The notes: generated by a model not told the origin, from the sequence alone. Shown: positions 24,002 through 35,448, numbered from the stretch's first letter. The stretch: 64,000 nt of DNA from Hamadaea flava (GCF_024172085.1 NZ_JAMZDZ010000001.1:372001-436000), one strand, 5' to 3'. Numbers and translations are program-made.

Positions 24002-24817
24002 ATGACGGCGGCGACGATCTTCGACCAGCAGGAACGACGGCAATGGCGCGACCGCGCCGTGGCGTACGCGGACTCCTTCGCGCACCTGTGCGGGCACACC
24101 GCGCCGGCCTTGCTCGACGCGGTCGCCGTCCGGCCGGGCTCGCGCCTGCTCGACGTCGGCACCGGGACAGGCACCGTCGCCGCCCTGGCCGTCGAACGCG
24201 GAGCCGCCGTCACCGCCGCCGACGCGGAGCCGTCCATGGTCGCGTACGCCCGCGCTCGGGTGCCCGCAGCGCACATCGTCGAGGCGATCCTGCCCGAGCT
24301 GCCGTTCGACGACGGCGTCTTCGACGCGGTGGTGGCGAACTTCGTCCTCAATCATGTCGGCGATCCGCGTACCGCCGCCGCCGAGCTGCGGCGCGTCACC
24401 CGGCCCGGCGGCCGGGTCGCCGTCACGATCTGGCCCTATCCGCAGCCGCCGTTGCAGCGCCTGTGGGCCGACGCCGTCGAGGTCCCCGGCCTCGTCCGCC
24501 CGGCCGAACGGGTCGCGGTCGCCCCGGAACTGGACTTCGCGCGTACGCCGTCAGGACTGGCCCGGCTGCTGAGCGACGCCGGGCTCGGCGAGGTCGGATG
24601 CGACACCGTCACGTGGGAGCACGTCGCCGACGCCGAGGACTGGTGGAGCGGGCCGGCCAACGGGATCGCCTCGATCGGGCAGCTCGTCGTGGCGCAGACC
24701 CCCGAGGTGGTCGATCGCATCCACGCCCGCTATCTGGGGCTGGCGGAGGCGTACCGGCGGACCGATGGGTTGCTCGCCCTGCCGACGGCGGCCCTGCTCG
24801 CCTCCGGCACCGCCTGA
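24002..24817 (+). CDS. Class I SAM-dependent methyltransferase (Methyltransf_11)
   Basis: 271 residues. Motif I is LLDVGTGTGTVAA, the ribose-binding acid is in VTAADAEPSM, motif II is FDAVVANFVLNHVGDP and the post-motif LRRVTRPGGRVAVTIWP is standard for small-molecule methyltransferases of the UbiE/Methyltransf_11 type. Substrate unknown. The ATG at 24002 has TAAGCT ending 8 bases upstream and no Shine-Dalgarno. The 3' end runs into a 12-bp tandem repeat shared with the converging AsnC gene. Confidence 0.88.
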   Translation: MTAATIFDQQERRQWRDRAVAYADSFAHLCGHTAPALLDAVAVRPGSRLLDVGTGTGTVAALAVERGAAVTAADAEPSMVAYARARVPAAHIVEAILPELPFDDGVFDAVVANFVLNHVGDPRTAAAELRRVTRPGGRVAVTIWPYPQPPLQRLWADAVEVPGLVRPAERVAVAPELDFARTPSGLARLLSDAGLGEVGCDTVTWEHVADAEDWWSGPANGIASIGQLVVAQTPEVVDRIHARYLGLAEAYRRTDGLLALPTAALLASGTA

Positions 24818-24823
24818 CCAGCT

Positions 24824-24858
24824 CACGATCAGCCACACGATCAGCCACACGATCAGCC
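24824..24858. repeat. Three tandem 12-bp repeats between convergent genes
   Basis: CACGATCAGCCA occurs twice in full and once as 11 bases. The last copy contains the stop codon of the AsnC gene. No hairpin is formed; the array is probably slippage-derived. Confidence 0.85.
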
Positions 24859-25299
24859 GGGTGAGACCGGGCGTTCGAAGAAGCTCTCCAGCACCACGAT
24901 CGTCTGCGTACTGGTCACCCCGTCGACGGCGAACAGCCGCCGCAGTACGCCCTGCAGCTCCTCGGTCGTCCGCGTACGCACCTTGACCATGAGCGACGCG
25001 GAGCCCGCGACGACGTGCGCCTCCAGGATCTCCGGGATGGCGGCGAGCGCCTCCTTGGTGTCGCCCATCCAGGTGTTGCCGTCGACCATCACGTACGCGA
25101 GGACGCCGCGCCCGACGGCGGCCGGATCGACGTCGACAGTGGTCCGCCGGATGACCCCACGCTCGCGAAGCTTCCGGACCCGGTCGTGCGCCGCAGCGGC
25201 GGACAGCCCGACGGCCTGCCCGAGGGCGGCGTACGCCGAGGTCGCGTCCCGTTGCAGCGCATCGAGCAGGGCGCGGTCGACGTCATCCAGATCACTCAC
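24853..25299 (-). CDS. Lrp/AsnC-family transcriptional regulator
   Basis: 148 residues. The N-terminal winged helix (LDDVDRALLDALQRDATSAY, GLSAAAAHDRVRKLRERGVI) binds DNA and the C-terminal RAM domain (MVKVRTRTTEELQGVLRRL) binds an amino acid or related effector. I choose the GTG at 25299, 6 bases after TACGGT (leaderless); the adjacent GTG at 25302 would add one residue. It diverges from the SMP-30/gluconolactonase gene across about 70 bases, so it probably controls itself and that gene. Confidence 0.88.
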   Translation of the reverse strand: MSDLDDVDRALLDALQRDATSAYAALGQAVGLSAAAAHDRVRKLRERGVIRRTTVDVDPAAVGRGVLAYVMVDGNTWMGDTKEALAAIPEILEAHVVAGSASLMVKVRTRTTEELQGVLRRLFAVDGVTSTQTIVVLESFFERPVSPG

Positions 25300-25368
25300 C
25301 ACTTGACCGTACCAGATTCGGCGTGGATACGATTCGACTGAACGTCATACAGACAGGAGCAAGGAGCC

Positions 25369-26298
25369 ATGGACACGATCCCGGCCCAAACCATTCCAGC
25401 AGCGTTCCCGACGATCCCCGCACAGTTCGAGAAATTGGACGAACGGTTCCGCTGGCTCGACGGCGACTACGAGGTACGCCGCCTGTTCACCGGCGCCCGC
25501 AAGACGGAGGGCCCGGCGTACTTCCCCGCCGGGCGGTACCTCGTCTTCAGTGACATCCCCAACGACCGCCTCCTGCGGTACGACGAGACCACCGGAGCGG
25601 TCGGCGTCTTCCGCCCCACCTCCGGGTACGCCAACGGCAACACCGTCGACCGCGAGGGCCGCCTGATCACCTGCGAGCAGGGCAACCGCCGGGTGACCCG
25701 GACCGAGCACGACGGCACCGTCAGCGTGCTGGCCGATCGCTACCGAGGCAAGCGGCTCAACAGTCCCAACGACGTCGTCATCCGCGCCGACGGCTCGATC
25801 TGGTTCACCGACCCGAGCTACGGCATCGACTCCGACTACGAGGGCAACGCCGCCGAATCCGAACTGGACGGCTGCTTCGTCTTCCGGCTCGACCCGTCGG
25901 GTGAGCTGACAGTGGTCGCCGACGACTTCTGCCGCCCCAATGGCCTGGCCTTCTCCCCCGACGAGAAGCGGCTGTTCATCGCCGACACCCGGCAGGAGCC
26001 GAGCCACATCCGCGTCTTCGACGTAACCGACGACGGCCGGCTGACCGGCGGCGAGATCCACGCGACCTGCACCTTCGGGCGCTTCGACGGGCTGCGCCTG
26101 GACACCGAGGGCCGGATCTGGGCCGCCGCCTGGGACGGCGTGCACTGCTTCGCCCAGGACGGCGACCTCATCGGCAAGCTGGTGCTGCCGGAATCGGTGT
26201 CCAATCTGACCTTCGCCGGGCCGAAGCGCAACCTGCTCTACATCACCGCCGCCACGTCGCTGTACGCCCTCCGCGTCACCTTCAACGGCGCCCGCTGA
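25369..26298 (+). CDS. SMP-30/gluconolactonase/LRE-family lactonase
   Basis: 309 residues with AAGGAG 2 bases before the ATG. Six-blade propeller with family motifs KTEGPAYFPAGRYLVFSDI (metal Glu in EGP), NSPNDVVIRADGSIWFTDP (Asn/Asp), RPNGLAFSPDEKRLFIADT and RFDGLRLDTEGRIWAAAWDG. These enzymes hydrolyse sugar lactones with a divalent metal in the cytoplasm or periplasm; no signal peptide here. A possible promoter, TTGACC (25303) with TACGAT (25328), has a long 19-base spacer. Regulation by the divergent AsnC-type protein is likely. Confidence 0.9.
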   Translation: MDTIPAQTIPAAFPTIPAQFEKLDERFRWLDGDYEVRRLFTGARKTEGPAYFPAGRYLVFSDIPNDRLLRYDETTGAVGVFRPTSGYANGNTVDREGRLITCEQGNRRVTRTEHDGTVSVLADRYRGKRLNSPNDVVIRADGSIWFTDPSYGIDSDYEGNAAESELDGCFVFRLDPSGELTVVADDFCRPNGLAFSPDEKRLFIADTRQEPSHIRVFDVTDDGRLTGGEIHATCTFGRFDGLRLDTEGRIWAAAWDGVHCFAQDGDLIGKLVLPESVSNLTFAGPKRNLLYITAATSLYALRVTFNGAR

Positions 26299-26314
26299 CC
26301 TCCGGCGATTTCCA

Positions 26315-26356
26315 TTGGATCAGGGATCCAAGTCGAATCTTGGCCCAGGATTCGAC
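26315..26356 (+). terminator. Two hairpins after the SMP-30 gene
   Basis: Hairpin one: TTGGATC and GATCCAA (26315-26331) around AGG. Hairpin two: GTCGAATC and GATTCGAC (26332-26339, 26349-26356) around 9 bases. Both stems are perfect. They sit between the gene and the insertion sequence and likely end the transcript. Confidence 0.6.
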
Positions 26357-26514
26357 CCAGATCCCTGATCTCGTTCCATCCTGATTGCCGCAGGTGGAAC
26401 CGTGTTGCGTGATGGTGTGGGTGGGTGCTCAGCCAGCTCACCGGCTGTGGATCTTCGTGATGATCTTTAGTCGCCGATTCGTTAGCGGCACATGCGGCGT
26501 GGCGTCACTACACA

Positions 26515-26580
26515 AGGCGAGCCCTCGGCAGATTGCTGTGGTTTGTGAAGACAACACCAATCCGCGCCGAGGGCTCGCCT
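26515..26580 (+). promoter_or_regulatory. Inverted repeat around the transposase start
   Basis: Perfect 15-bp arms (26515-26529 and 26566-26580; left arm AGGCGAGCCCTCGGC) with a 36-base loop that contains the candidate GTG start at 26545. In RNA this would place the start inside a hairpin loop and the first codons in a stem, which could dampen translation of the transposase. Confidence 0.55.
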
Positions 26581-27387
26581 GCTGTCTACCAGGTCAAGCT
26601 GAACCTGTCGAGCGCCACCGTCACCGCCGTCGTCCGGGCGATCACCCTCTACCGCACCACGGTCGGATCCCGGTGGCGTAAGAAGACCGACTATCAGGCG
26701 GCGCTGATCGTGCTCGGGCACCTGCGCCACGACCAACGCCTGGCCGACCTGGGCGGTGGCAACGACGTGTCAGCGTCGACCGTGCGTCGCTGGGTCCAGC
26801 AGGTCATCACGATCCTGGCCGCCCGAGCACCCCGCCTGGACCGGGTCTTGCACCGCGCCGCACGCACCGGCGTCGAATATGTACTGCTCGACGCCACCCT
26901 CATCCGGTCCACCCGCCGACACGGCCCGGCCGGACGCAACACCTACAGCGGCAAACACCACGCCCACGGGCTGCAATTCACGGCCCTGGTCAGCCCCGCC
27001 GGGCACCTGCTATGGCTGTCCAAAGCCCGACCTGGACGCACCCACGACGCCACCGCCGCCCGCGCCGACCGGCTACCCGCCCAGCTCCAGCGCTCCGGCC
27101 TGGCCGCCATCGCCGACCTCGCCTACAGCGGCCTGGCCAAAGACGCCAACCACGACCCCGACCAGCCGATCATCATCACCGGCCGCCGGCCCCACCCCAA
27201 CCGGCCGCTGACCGCCACCGAAACCTTCACCAACCAGGTCATCAACGCCGAACGCGCCGCCAACGAGCACCCCTTCGGCTACCTGAAAAACTGGCGCATC
27301 CTGACCTGCCTGCGCATGCACCACCGCAACGCCACCAAACTCCTGCGAGCCCTGATGATCCTCACCCAGATCGAAAACCCACGATGA
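26545..27387 (+). CDS. IS5-family transposase (HTH_Tnp_4 plus DDE_Tnp_4)
   Basis: 280 residues from the GTG at 26545; a TTG at 26533 would add four. The N-terminal part is a helix-turn-helix (DYQAALIVLGHLRHDQRLADL, VSASTVRRWVQQ). The catalytic DDE triad is visible: VLLDATLIRSTR, AIADLAYSGLA and NAERAANEHPFGYLKNW. It cuts and joins DNA at the element ends. The reading frame is intact, so the element may be active. No clear Shine-Dalgarno is present, and a strong inverted repeat covers the start. Confidence 0.88.
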   Translation: MKTTPIRAEGSPAVYQVKLNLSSATVTAVVRAITLYRTTVGSRWRKKTDYQAALIVLGHLRHDQRLADLGGGNDVSASTVRRWVQQVITILAARAPRLDRVLHRAARTGVEYVLLDATLIRSTRRHGPAGRNTYSGKHHAHGLQFTALVSPAGHLLWLSKARPGRTHDATAARADRLPAQLQRSGLAAIADLAYSGLAKDANHDPDQPIIITGRRPHPNRPLTATETFTNQVINAERAANEHPFGYLKNWRILTCLRMHHRNATKLLRALMILTQIENPR

Positions 27388-27502
27388 ACCCACCCGGGCA
27401 AAAGATCTCCACAAAGATCATCGGGTGGCGAGCTGCCCCCACAGCCCACCACCCGAACCACGCAACACACAACCACCTGCAGCGTTCAGGATGAAACGAG
27501 AT

Positions 27503-30487
<2,985 letters not shown>

Positions 30488-30499
30488 GGTTTTCATAGC

Positions 30500-30560
30500 T
30501 GCAGATCAGGGATATCCATGGAATCTCCTCGAGTTTTTCCATGGATATCCCTGATCTGCA
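30500..30560. repeat. 24-bp perfect inverted repeat after the cellulase
   Basis: Arms 30500-30523 and 30537-30560 pair perfectly around a 13-base centre containing CTCGAG. The left arm starts TGCAGATCAGGGATATCC and ends CATGGAA. It begins 13 bases after the cellulase stop and could end transcription, though no T-run follows. The same GATCAGGGAT core recurs at 26319, 26360, 27500 and, altered, at 27578. Confidence 0.9.
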
Positions 30561-30635
30561 CCGGATCTACGGCGCCGAAGCGAGCGCTCCGAGCGCGGGG
30601 GCGGGACAATGGAGGCAGCCGACGAGGGAGGCGAC

Positions 30636-31001
30636 ATGGCCAACGAATGGAACGAGCTGGGCGAGAAGCTGGAAGGTCTCGGCCTGAAGCTGAAGTTGCA
30701 CCTGCAGCAGAGCGACACCGGTGACGTGCCCGACGCGCTGAACAAGATCGGGCACGCCGTGCAGGAGGTCTTCTCGGCCGCGGGCAACGCCGTCAAGGAC
30801 GACGCGGTCCGGGCCGACGTCAAGGAGGCCGGGCAGATGCTCGGCGACGCGCTCGCGAACACGTTCAACCGGGCGAGCAACGACATCCGCGACCGGTTCG
30901 GCAAGAAGCCCGGCGAGGCGGGTTCGGAGACGACCCCGGAGACCCCGGAGACTCCGCAGACTCCCGAGGCCAAGCCCGGCGACGGCCCAGCCCCGGAGTA
31001 G
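30636..31001 (+). CDS. Small acidic hypothetical protein with amphipathic helix
   Basis: 121 residues; AGGGAGG precedes the ATG by about 5 bases, which decides against the upstream ATG at 30609. Residues 1-90 look helical and amphipathic (EWNELGEKLEGLGLKLKLHL, VQEVFSAAGNAVKDDAVRAD), possibly a bundle or membrane-surface protein. Residues 93-121 are a Pro/Thr/Glu-rich tail with repeated ETPETPQTPE. No signal peptide. I do not recognise a characterised family. Confidence 0.7.
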   Translation: MANEWNELGEKLEGLGLKLKLHLQQSDTGDVPDALNKIGHAVQEVFSAAGNAVKDDAVRADVKEAGQMLGDALANTFNRASNDIRDRFGKKPGEAGSETTPETPETPQTPEAKPGDGPAPE

Positions 31002-31030
31002 AGCCCCGGAGTAGGCAAGCCTGGGCGGGT

Positions 31031-31795
31031 TCAGTCCAGGAAGGACAGGATGCGCCGCCAGGCGTCGGCGGAGGTCTGGCGGTGCTCCTGGTGGTGGAGG
31101 TCGAAGAAGCTGTGCGGGGCGTCCGGGTAGACGACCAGGTCGTGGGGCGTACCGGCGTCGGTGAGCGCCTGGCCGAAGCGGTCCACCGCCGCGGCGGGGA
31201 TGCCCGGGTCGGCCCCGCCGAACAAGCCCAGGATCGGCGTACGCAGGGACGCGGCGACCTGGTTCGGTCCCGGTGACCCGTTGATCTCGTCCAGCGCTCC
31301 GTAGAGCCCGATGACCCGGGAAAGCCCGTAGGACGGGTCGGCGGTCAGGAAGGCGAGCCGGCCGCCGAAGCAGAAGCCGAGCGCGGCGACCTCCGGATGC
31401 GCCGCAGTCCCGAGGGTTCGCAGGGCGGCGATTCCGGCCGCGATGTCGCCGTACAGGCCGGGCCGGCTGAGCGCCATGAGATGCGGCATGACCGTGGTGA
31501 GGTCGTCGAATCCGCCACGGGCCCGGTGATCGAGTCCGGCCGTACGCCCGAAGTAGTCGATGGCGAGCGCGGGGTGGCCCTGCTCGGCGAGGCGGATCGC
31601 CAGGCTCTCGTAGAAGCCGGAGAGTCCCCGGTTGTCGGGGAGGATGAGGACGGCCCGCCCGGTGACGTGGGCGGGGGTCGCCCGGTACGCGGCGAACGAA
31701 GCGCCGTCCACGCCGGTCAGAACGAGGTCTGCGGACTCGGCGGAGGTGACGGGATCGGAGTAGATCGGCGGCTGAGCGTCGTAGTCATGGCACAT
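31031..31795 (-). CDS. Dienelactone hydrolase family protein
   Basis: 254 residues from the ATG at 31795. Alpha/beta hydrolase of the DLH group: nucleophile elbow LGFCFGGRLAF with Cys as nucleophile, acid in LGLFGGADPGIP and His in YPDAPHSFFD, the Cys-Asp-His order typical of dienelactone hydrolases. It probably hydrolyses a lactone or ester in the cytoplasm. It diverges from the epimerase gene; TATTAT on its own strand (31825-31830) is a good -10 for a 5' leader of about 25 bases. Confidence 0.88.
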   Translation of the reverse strand: MCHDYDAQPPIYSDPVTSAESADLVLTGVDGASFAAYRATPAHVTGRAVLILPDNRGLSGFYESLAIRLAEQGHPALAIDYFGRTAGLDHRARGGFDDLTTVMPHLMALSRPGLYGDIAAGIAALRTLGTAAHPEVAALGFCFGGRLAFLTADPSYGLSRVIGLYGALDEINGSPGPNQVAASLRTPILGLFGGADPGIPAAAVDRFGQALTDAGTPHDLVVYPDAPHSFFDLHHQEHRQTSADAWRRILSFLD

Positions 31796-31860
31796 GCGGC
31801 CGACGGTAATTCCGCGATTGCCCCATAATACCACAAACACGATCTTGATTCCAGTACGCA

Positions 31861-31879
31861 GTGGACAGAAACCGTCCAC
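31861..31879. promoter_or_regulatory. Inverted repeat upstream of epimerase gene
   Basis: GTGGAC and GTCCAC separated by 7 bases, ending 9 bases before TAGGGT (31889-31894), the likely -10 of the leaderless epimerase gene. It would overlap the -35 region, so a repressor site is plausible. Confidence 0.45.
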
Positions 31880-31900
31880 CCAAAGTCGTAGGGTGTCGCC

Positions 31901-32569
31901 ATGAAGGTCATCGTCTTCGGCGCCACCGGCATGGTCGGCCAGGGCGTGCTGCGAGAGTGCCTGCTGGCCCCCGACGTCGACCAGGTCCTCACGGTCGGGC
32001 GGCGGGCCACCGCGCGCGGCCACACGAAGCTGCGCCAGGTCGAGGTGCCCGACCTGACCGATCTGTCGGCGATCGCGGACGAGCTGGGGACTTACGACGC
32101 CTGCTTCTTCTGCCTCGGCGTGTCCTCGGCCGGGATGAAGGAGGCCGACTATCGCCGGGTGACCTACGACTTGACGATGGCCGCCGCCCGCCCGATGGCC
32201 GAGCACAACCCTGACGCGACCTTCGTCTACGTCTCCGGCGCCGGCACCGACAGCACCGAGCGGGGGCGCACGATGTGGGCGCGGGTGAAGGGCAAGACCG
32301 AGAACGACCTGTTCGCCCTGCCGTTCCACGCGTATGCCCTGCGGCCGGGGTTCATCCGGCCGATGCACGGCGAGACCTCCCGGACCCGGCTCTACCGTGT
32401 CATGTACGCCATCGGCCGGCCGATCTTCGCGCTGGTGCCGCGGATCGCCCCGAACTCGGTCACCACGACCGAGAACATGGGCCGGGCGATGCTGACGCTG
32501 GCCCGGCACGGCTGGCCGGAGCAGATCCTCGACCCGCAGCAGATCAACGCGGCGGCCGGCCGAGGCTGA
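31901..32569 (+). CDS. NAD(P)-binding epimerase/reductase-like protein (atypical SDR)
   Basis: 222 residues. The Rossmann motif VIVFGATGMVGQGVLRECL is at the N-terminus (GxxGxxG). YVSGAGTD and a downstream Arg/Lys-rich WARVKGKTENDL segment resemble atypical SDR proteins such as the HTATIP2/oxidoreductase group. Catalytic Tyr-x3-Lys is not obvious, so it may be a non-canonical reductase or a binding protein. TAGGGT is 6 bases before the ATG, giving leaderless initiation. Ends before a hairpin at 32593. Confidence 0.82.
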   Translation: MKVIVFGATGMVGQGVLRECLLAPDVDQVLTVGRRATARGHTKLRQVEVPDLTDLSAIADELGTYDACFFCLGVSSAGMKEADYRRVTYDLTMAAARPMAEHNPDATFVYVSGAGTDSTERGRTMWARVKGKTENDLFALPFHAYALRPGFIRPMHGETSRTRLYRVMYAIGRPIFALVPRIAPNSVTTTENMGRAMLTLARHGWPEQILDPQQINAAAGRG

Positions 32570-32592
32570 CCAACCGGGGCGCACAGCGAAAC

Positions 32593-32620
32593 GCGGCCAC
32601 GAGAAGGCTCCCGTGGCCGC
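32593..32620. terminator. Hairpin between convergent genes
   Basis: Perfect 9-bp stem GCGGCCACG / CGTGGCCGC with a 10-base loop, 23 bases after the epimerase stop and 27 bases from the end of the converging lipoprotein gene. Likely bidirectional terminator. Confidence 0.65.
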
Positions 32621-32647
32621 GCCGCCGATATCAGTGCGGTGCCGGGG

Positions 32648-33253
32648 CTACGCCCGGTGCAGCTCCCACTTCACGTAGCCGCTGTCGAGCGTCGCGGTGT
32701 CGCCGGAGCACGTGTAGGCGAGGCTGTTCTTCGACAGGTCGAGGTTGCCGTCGAAGGCTTTCGTCGTCAGCGGCGTCTCGACGCCGTTCATCACCATGAC
32801 CGACTTCGTGGTCACCGTGCCGCCCGGCGCAGTGCCGGACAGCTTGCCGTTCTCGCCCGACCAGGTGGTGCTGGTCGAGCTGCCGTCGAAGGTCTGCTTC
32901 ATGGTGACGTCCTGACCCATCTGGGTCGTCTTGATGTCGATCTCGGCCTGGGTGAACTTGATCGTCATCTGGTCGGCGAAGGTCAGCGTGATCGTACCCT
33001 TGCCGCTGCCGGTCGAGCCGTTGCCGATGAGCGCGGCGGCGGCCTGGGCGAGCTTGGTGACGTCCACGTTCCAGGTGCCCTTGAGACAGTCGGCGCCGGT
33101 CGCACCGCCACCGCCGGTCGTCGGGCTCGCGGCCACGCTGGTCGCGGCGGATGCGCTGGGCGTACCGCTCGCGCTGGGCGTGTCGGAGCCGCAGCCGGCG
33201 AGAGCGAACAGGGATGCGGCCAGCAGGCCGAGCAATGGCGCCTTGGGGGTCAT
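32648..33253 (-). CDS. Lipoprotein, lipocalin-like hypothetical
   Basis: 201 residues from the ATG at 33253; the in-frame upstream stretch is not signal-peptide-like. Signal peptide MTPKAPLLGLLAASLFALAG followed by the lipobox Cys (LAGC). A Ser/Thr/Ala linker precedes a beta-rich domain beginning CLKGTWNVDVTKLAQAAAAL and with repeated strands (GKGTITLTFADQMTIKFT, TTSTTWSGENG-type), which looks like a small beta barrel. Anchored outside the membrane; function unknown. Confidence 0.75.
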   Translation of the reverse strand: MTPKAPLLGLLAASLFALAGCGSDTPSASGTPSASAATSVAASPTTGGGGATGADCLKGTWNVDVTKLAQAAAALIGNGSTGSGKGTITLTFADQMTIKFTQAEIDIKTTQMGQDVTMKQTFDGSSTSTTWSGENGKLSGTAPGGTVTTKSVMVMNGVETPLTTKAFDGNLDLSKNSLAYTCSGDTATLDSGYVKWELHRA

Positions 33254-33302
33254 GGCGACATGGTGGTCAAGGCCCGCGCCCGGTTCAACGCCGCGTCGGC
33301 TT

Positions 33303-34334
33303 TCAGACATCCAGCACGGCGTCGGCCACCGCGGCCATGTGCCGGGCGCCGTCGTGGCCCGGCACCAGCAGATCCGACGTGTACGCGAAGACGACCGAAC
33401 GGTCCGGGTCGGCCCACCCGATGCAGCAGTTGCTGCCGTTGTGCCCGAAGGCGGCGGGGCTGAGCCGGCCCATCGGCCGGGCCAGGCCGTCGGCTCGGCC
33501 TGCCTCGGTCCCGCCGAGCTGGAATCCGTTGCCCCAGCGCATGGGAAGCTTCACGACGCGGTCGACCTCGCCGTCGGACGACGGCGTCACGGCGGCCGCG
33601 ATCGTCGCCGGGCGGACGACGCGTACGCCGTCGAGTTCGCCGTCGTTCAACATCATCCGGTAGAACCGGGCCAGATCCCGGGCGGTCGTGGAGACCCCGG
33701 CGGCGGGGACGACGGCTTGGCGTACGGTTCGGCGGTTGAAGAAGGCGGCGCTCGCCCGGCCCAGCGCGCCCCGGCTTCGGATCGGCACGTGCCGGGACCA
33801 CGCCTCGTCCGGCAGCCCGAGGTAGGTGTCGCGCATCCCGAGCGGCTGGAACAGCCATCGGTCCAGGTAGCCGCCGACGGGTTCGCCGGTCACTCGGCGG
33901 ATCAGCTCGCCGAGGATGAACCCGTAGCTGACCACCTGGTACGCCGGCCCGTCGCCGGCCGGCCACTTCGGACGGGCCCGCTCGATCGCGCGGACCGACC
34001 GGTCCCAGTCCGCCATGCCGAGCCCGTCGAGCAGTACGCCCCGGGCGGCGTACAGGCCCGAGCGGTGTTGCAGGACGTGCTGGATCGTGATGCCGTCCTT
34101 GCCGTTCGCCGCGAACTCGGGCCAGTAGCGGGCCACGGGTTCGGTCAGGACGAGGTCGCCGCGCTCGGCCAGGCCGTGCACGGCCAGCGCCGTAAACGGC
34201 TTGCCCGCCGAGAACGTCCAGAACAGGTTCTCCGGCGTTCCGCCGACCGCCTCGTCGAGCAGGAGCCGGTCGCCGCGCCAGACCACCAGCTGGGCGGCTC
34301 CGCCCCGGGCTCGCATCAGATCGACGGCGTGCAC
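33303..34334 (-). CDS. Serine hydrolase, class C beta-lactamase / esterase family
   Basis: 343 residues. The active-site S-x-x-K is SAGK in FWTFSAGKPFTAL, the Tyr motif is VSYGFILGELI in place of Y-x-N, and the third motif is FGHNGSN for the HxG box. QHRSGLY is the usual beta-lactamase-related segment. No signal peptide, so a cytoplasmic esterase or D-aminopeptidase-like role is more likely than drug resistance. It follows the LPG-synthase-like gene by 9 bases in the same direction. Confidence 0.87.
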   Translation of the reverse strand: MHAVDLMRARGGAAQLVVWRGDRLLLDEAVGGTPENLFWTFSAGKPFTALAVHGLAERGDLVLTEPVARYWPEFAANGKDGITIQHVLQHRSGLYAARGVLLDGLGMADWDRSVRAIERARPKWPAGDGPAYQVVSYGFILGELIRRVTGEPVGGYLDRWLFQPLGMRDTYLGLPDEAWSRHVPIRSRGALGRASAAFFNRRTVRQAVVPAAGVSTTARDLARFYRMMLNDGELDGVRVVRPATIAAAVTPSSDGEVDRVVKLPMRWGNGFQLGGTEAGRADGLARPMGRLSPAAFGHNGSNCCIGWADPDRSVVFAYTSDLLVPGHDGARHMAAVADAVLDV

Positions 34335-34343
34335 GGCGTGACT

Positions 34344-35372
34344 CTAGCTCGCGGGCGTCGTCGACTGGGTGCGCCGCCACCAGAAGAACGCCGCCATGCC
34401 GAGCGGGATCGGCAGCAGCCAGACGAAGATGCGGAAGATCAGGCTGGCCGCGACCAGCTGGGCGTTCAGCTCGTCCGACTGCAGGCCCAGCACTCCGATC
34501 AGGATCAGCTCGGTCACACCCAGGTTCCCCGGCGTCAGCGGGACGAGGGACGCGATCGTGCCCAGGGCGTACGCGTAGAGCACCACCGACGGCGTGAGCA
34601 CGTCGCGCCCCAGACCGACCGCTCGCAACGAGGCGAGCAGTACGCCGTAACTGGCACCGGTCGCGGCGATCTGCGTCGCGACCACGAGCGGCGCGTTCTG
34701 GCGTACGCCGATCATGAGGTGCTCCCGCGTACGCAGGATGCGTACCGCGACACCTCGGGGCGCTGGACGCCGCAGCCTGTGGGCGAGCGCGGCAGCCACC
34801 GATTGGAGCCGGTACGCGAACCGGTGCGCGTAGTCCTCCCGCCGCAGCAACAGCCACGGTACGCCCACCAACAGCACCAACGCGGTGACGCCGAGCGCGA
34901 AGAACAGCGGCGTGTGCTCGTCGCCCCGGCCGGTGATCAGCACGGCCGAGGTGCCCACCACAGGCAGCAGCAGCATCGTCAGGTAGCGGCCGATGCCGGA
35001 CAGCGCGACGGCGGTCGTGGTGCGGTCGGTCGAGAAGCCCCACGAGCGGCACATGGCGTATCGGGCGGCCAGGTCGGCCCCGGTCGGGAACAGTGCGGTG
35101 AGGAAGTTGCCGACGAGCCCGGTCTGGGTACCGCGCCACCAGCTGAGGCCCGGCAGCGCGGCGACCGCGGACCAGCCGTTCAGCGCGAGCACGACCAGGC
35201 CCAGCGCGAGCAGGACGACGACCTCGCCGGCCGACAGGCTGCGTAGCGTCTGCCAGATCTCGGCGTAGCCGGCGACCCGGGGCACCACCCAGCCGAAGAC
35301 GATCACCATCGCCACGACACCGATCAGCCAGACGATTCGCTCTCTCCGGCGGGATCGGCTCACAACGATCAT
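34344..35372 (-). CDS. Lysylphosphatidylglycerol-synthase-type (UPF0104) membrane protein
   Basis: 342 residues with about eight hydrophobic segments. Family features: NFLTALFPTGADLAARYAMCRS (the polar flippase-like segment) and YALGTIASLVPLTPGNLGVTELILIGVL. It corresponds to the membrane domain of MprF/LPG synthases without the aminoacyl-transferase domain, so it is more likely a lipid flippase or a glycolipid-related transporter. Probably co-transcribed with the downstream serine hydrolase. Confidence 0.85.
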   Translation of the reverse strand: MIVVSRSRRRERIVWLIGVVAMVIVFGWVVPRVAGYAEIWQTLRSLSAGEVVVLLALGLVVLALNGWSAVAALPGLSWWRGTQTGLVGNFLTALFPTGADLAARYAMCRSWGFSTDRTTTAVALSGIGRYLTMLLLPVVGTSAVLITGRGDEHTPLFFALGVTALVLLVGVPWLLLRREDYAHRFAYRLQSVAAALAHRLRRPAPRGVAVRILRTREHLMIGVRQNAPLVVATQIAATGASYGVLLASLRAVGLGRDVLTPSVVLYAYALGTIASLVPLTPGNLGVTELILIGVLGLQSDELNAQLVAASLIFRIFVWLLPIPLGMAAFFWWRRTQSTTPAS

Positions 35373-35398
35373 GCTAGGCCGGTCGGCGGACTCCTCGC

Positions 35399-35448
35399 GG
35401 CTTATCGGCCTGCCCGTGGCTTATCGGACTGCCCGTGGCTTATCGGAC
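35399..35448. repeat. 19-bp tandem repeat at the 3' end of alkB-like gene
   Basis: GGCTTATCGG-C/A-CTGCCCGT occurs twice in full and a third time for 12 bases; the third copy contains the TAA stop of the AlkB-like gene (read on the - strand). Each copy therefore repeats the stop codon context. Confidence 0.85.

Larger units (their letters stand above)
26368..27502 (+). mobile_element. IS5-like insertion sequence
   Basis: About 1.13 kb with one transposase gene and 44-bp imperfect terminal inverted repeats (36 of 44 identical) at 26368-26411 and 27459-27502; both begin ATCTCGTT and then CATCCTGA. A 12-bp direct repeat AGATCCCTGATC (26359-26370 and 27499-27510) spans both junctions, partly because the ends are self-complementary, so the exact target duplication is unclear; CCCTG is the 5-bp version consistent with these coordinates. 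The element looks complete. Confidence 0.85.
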
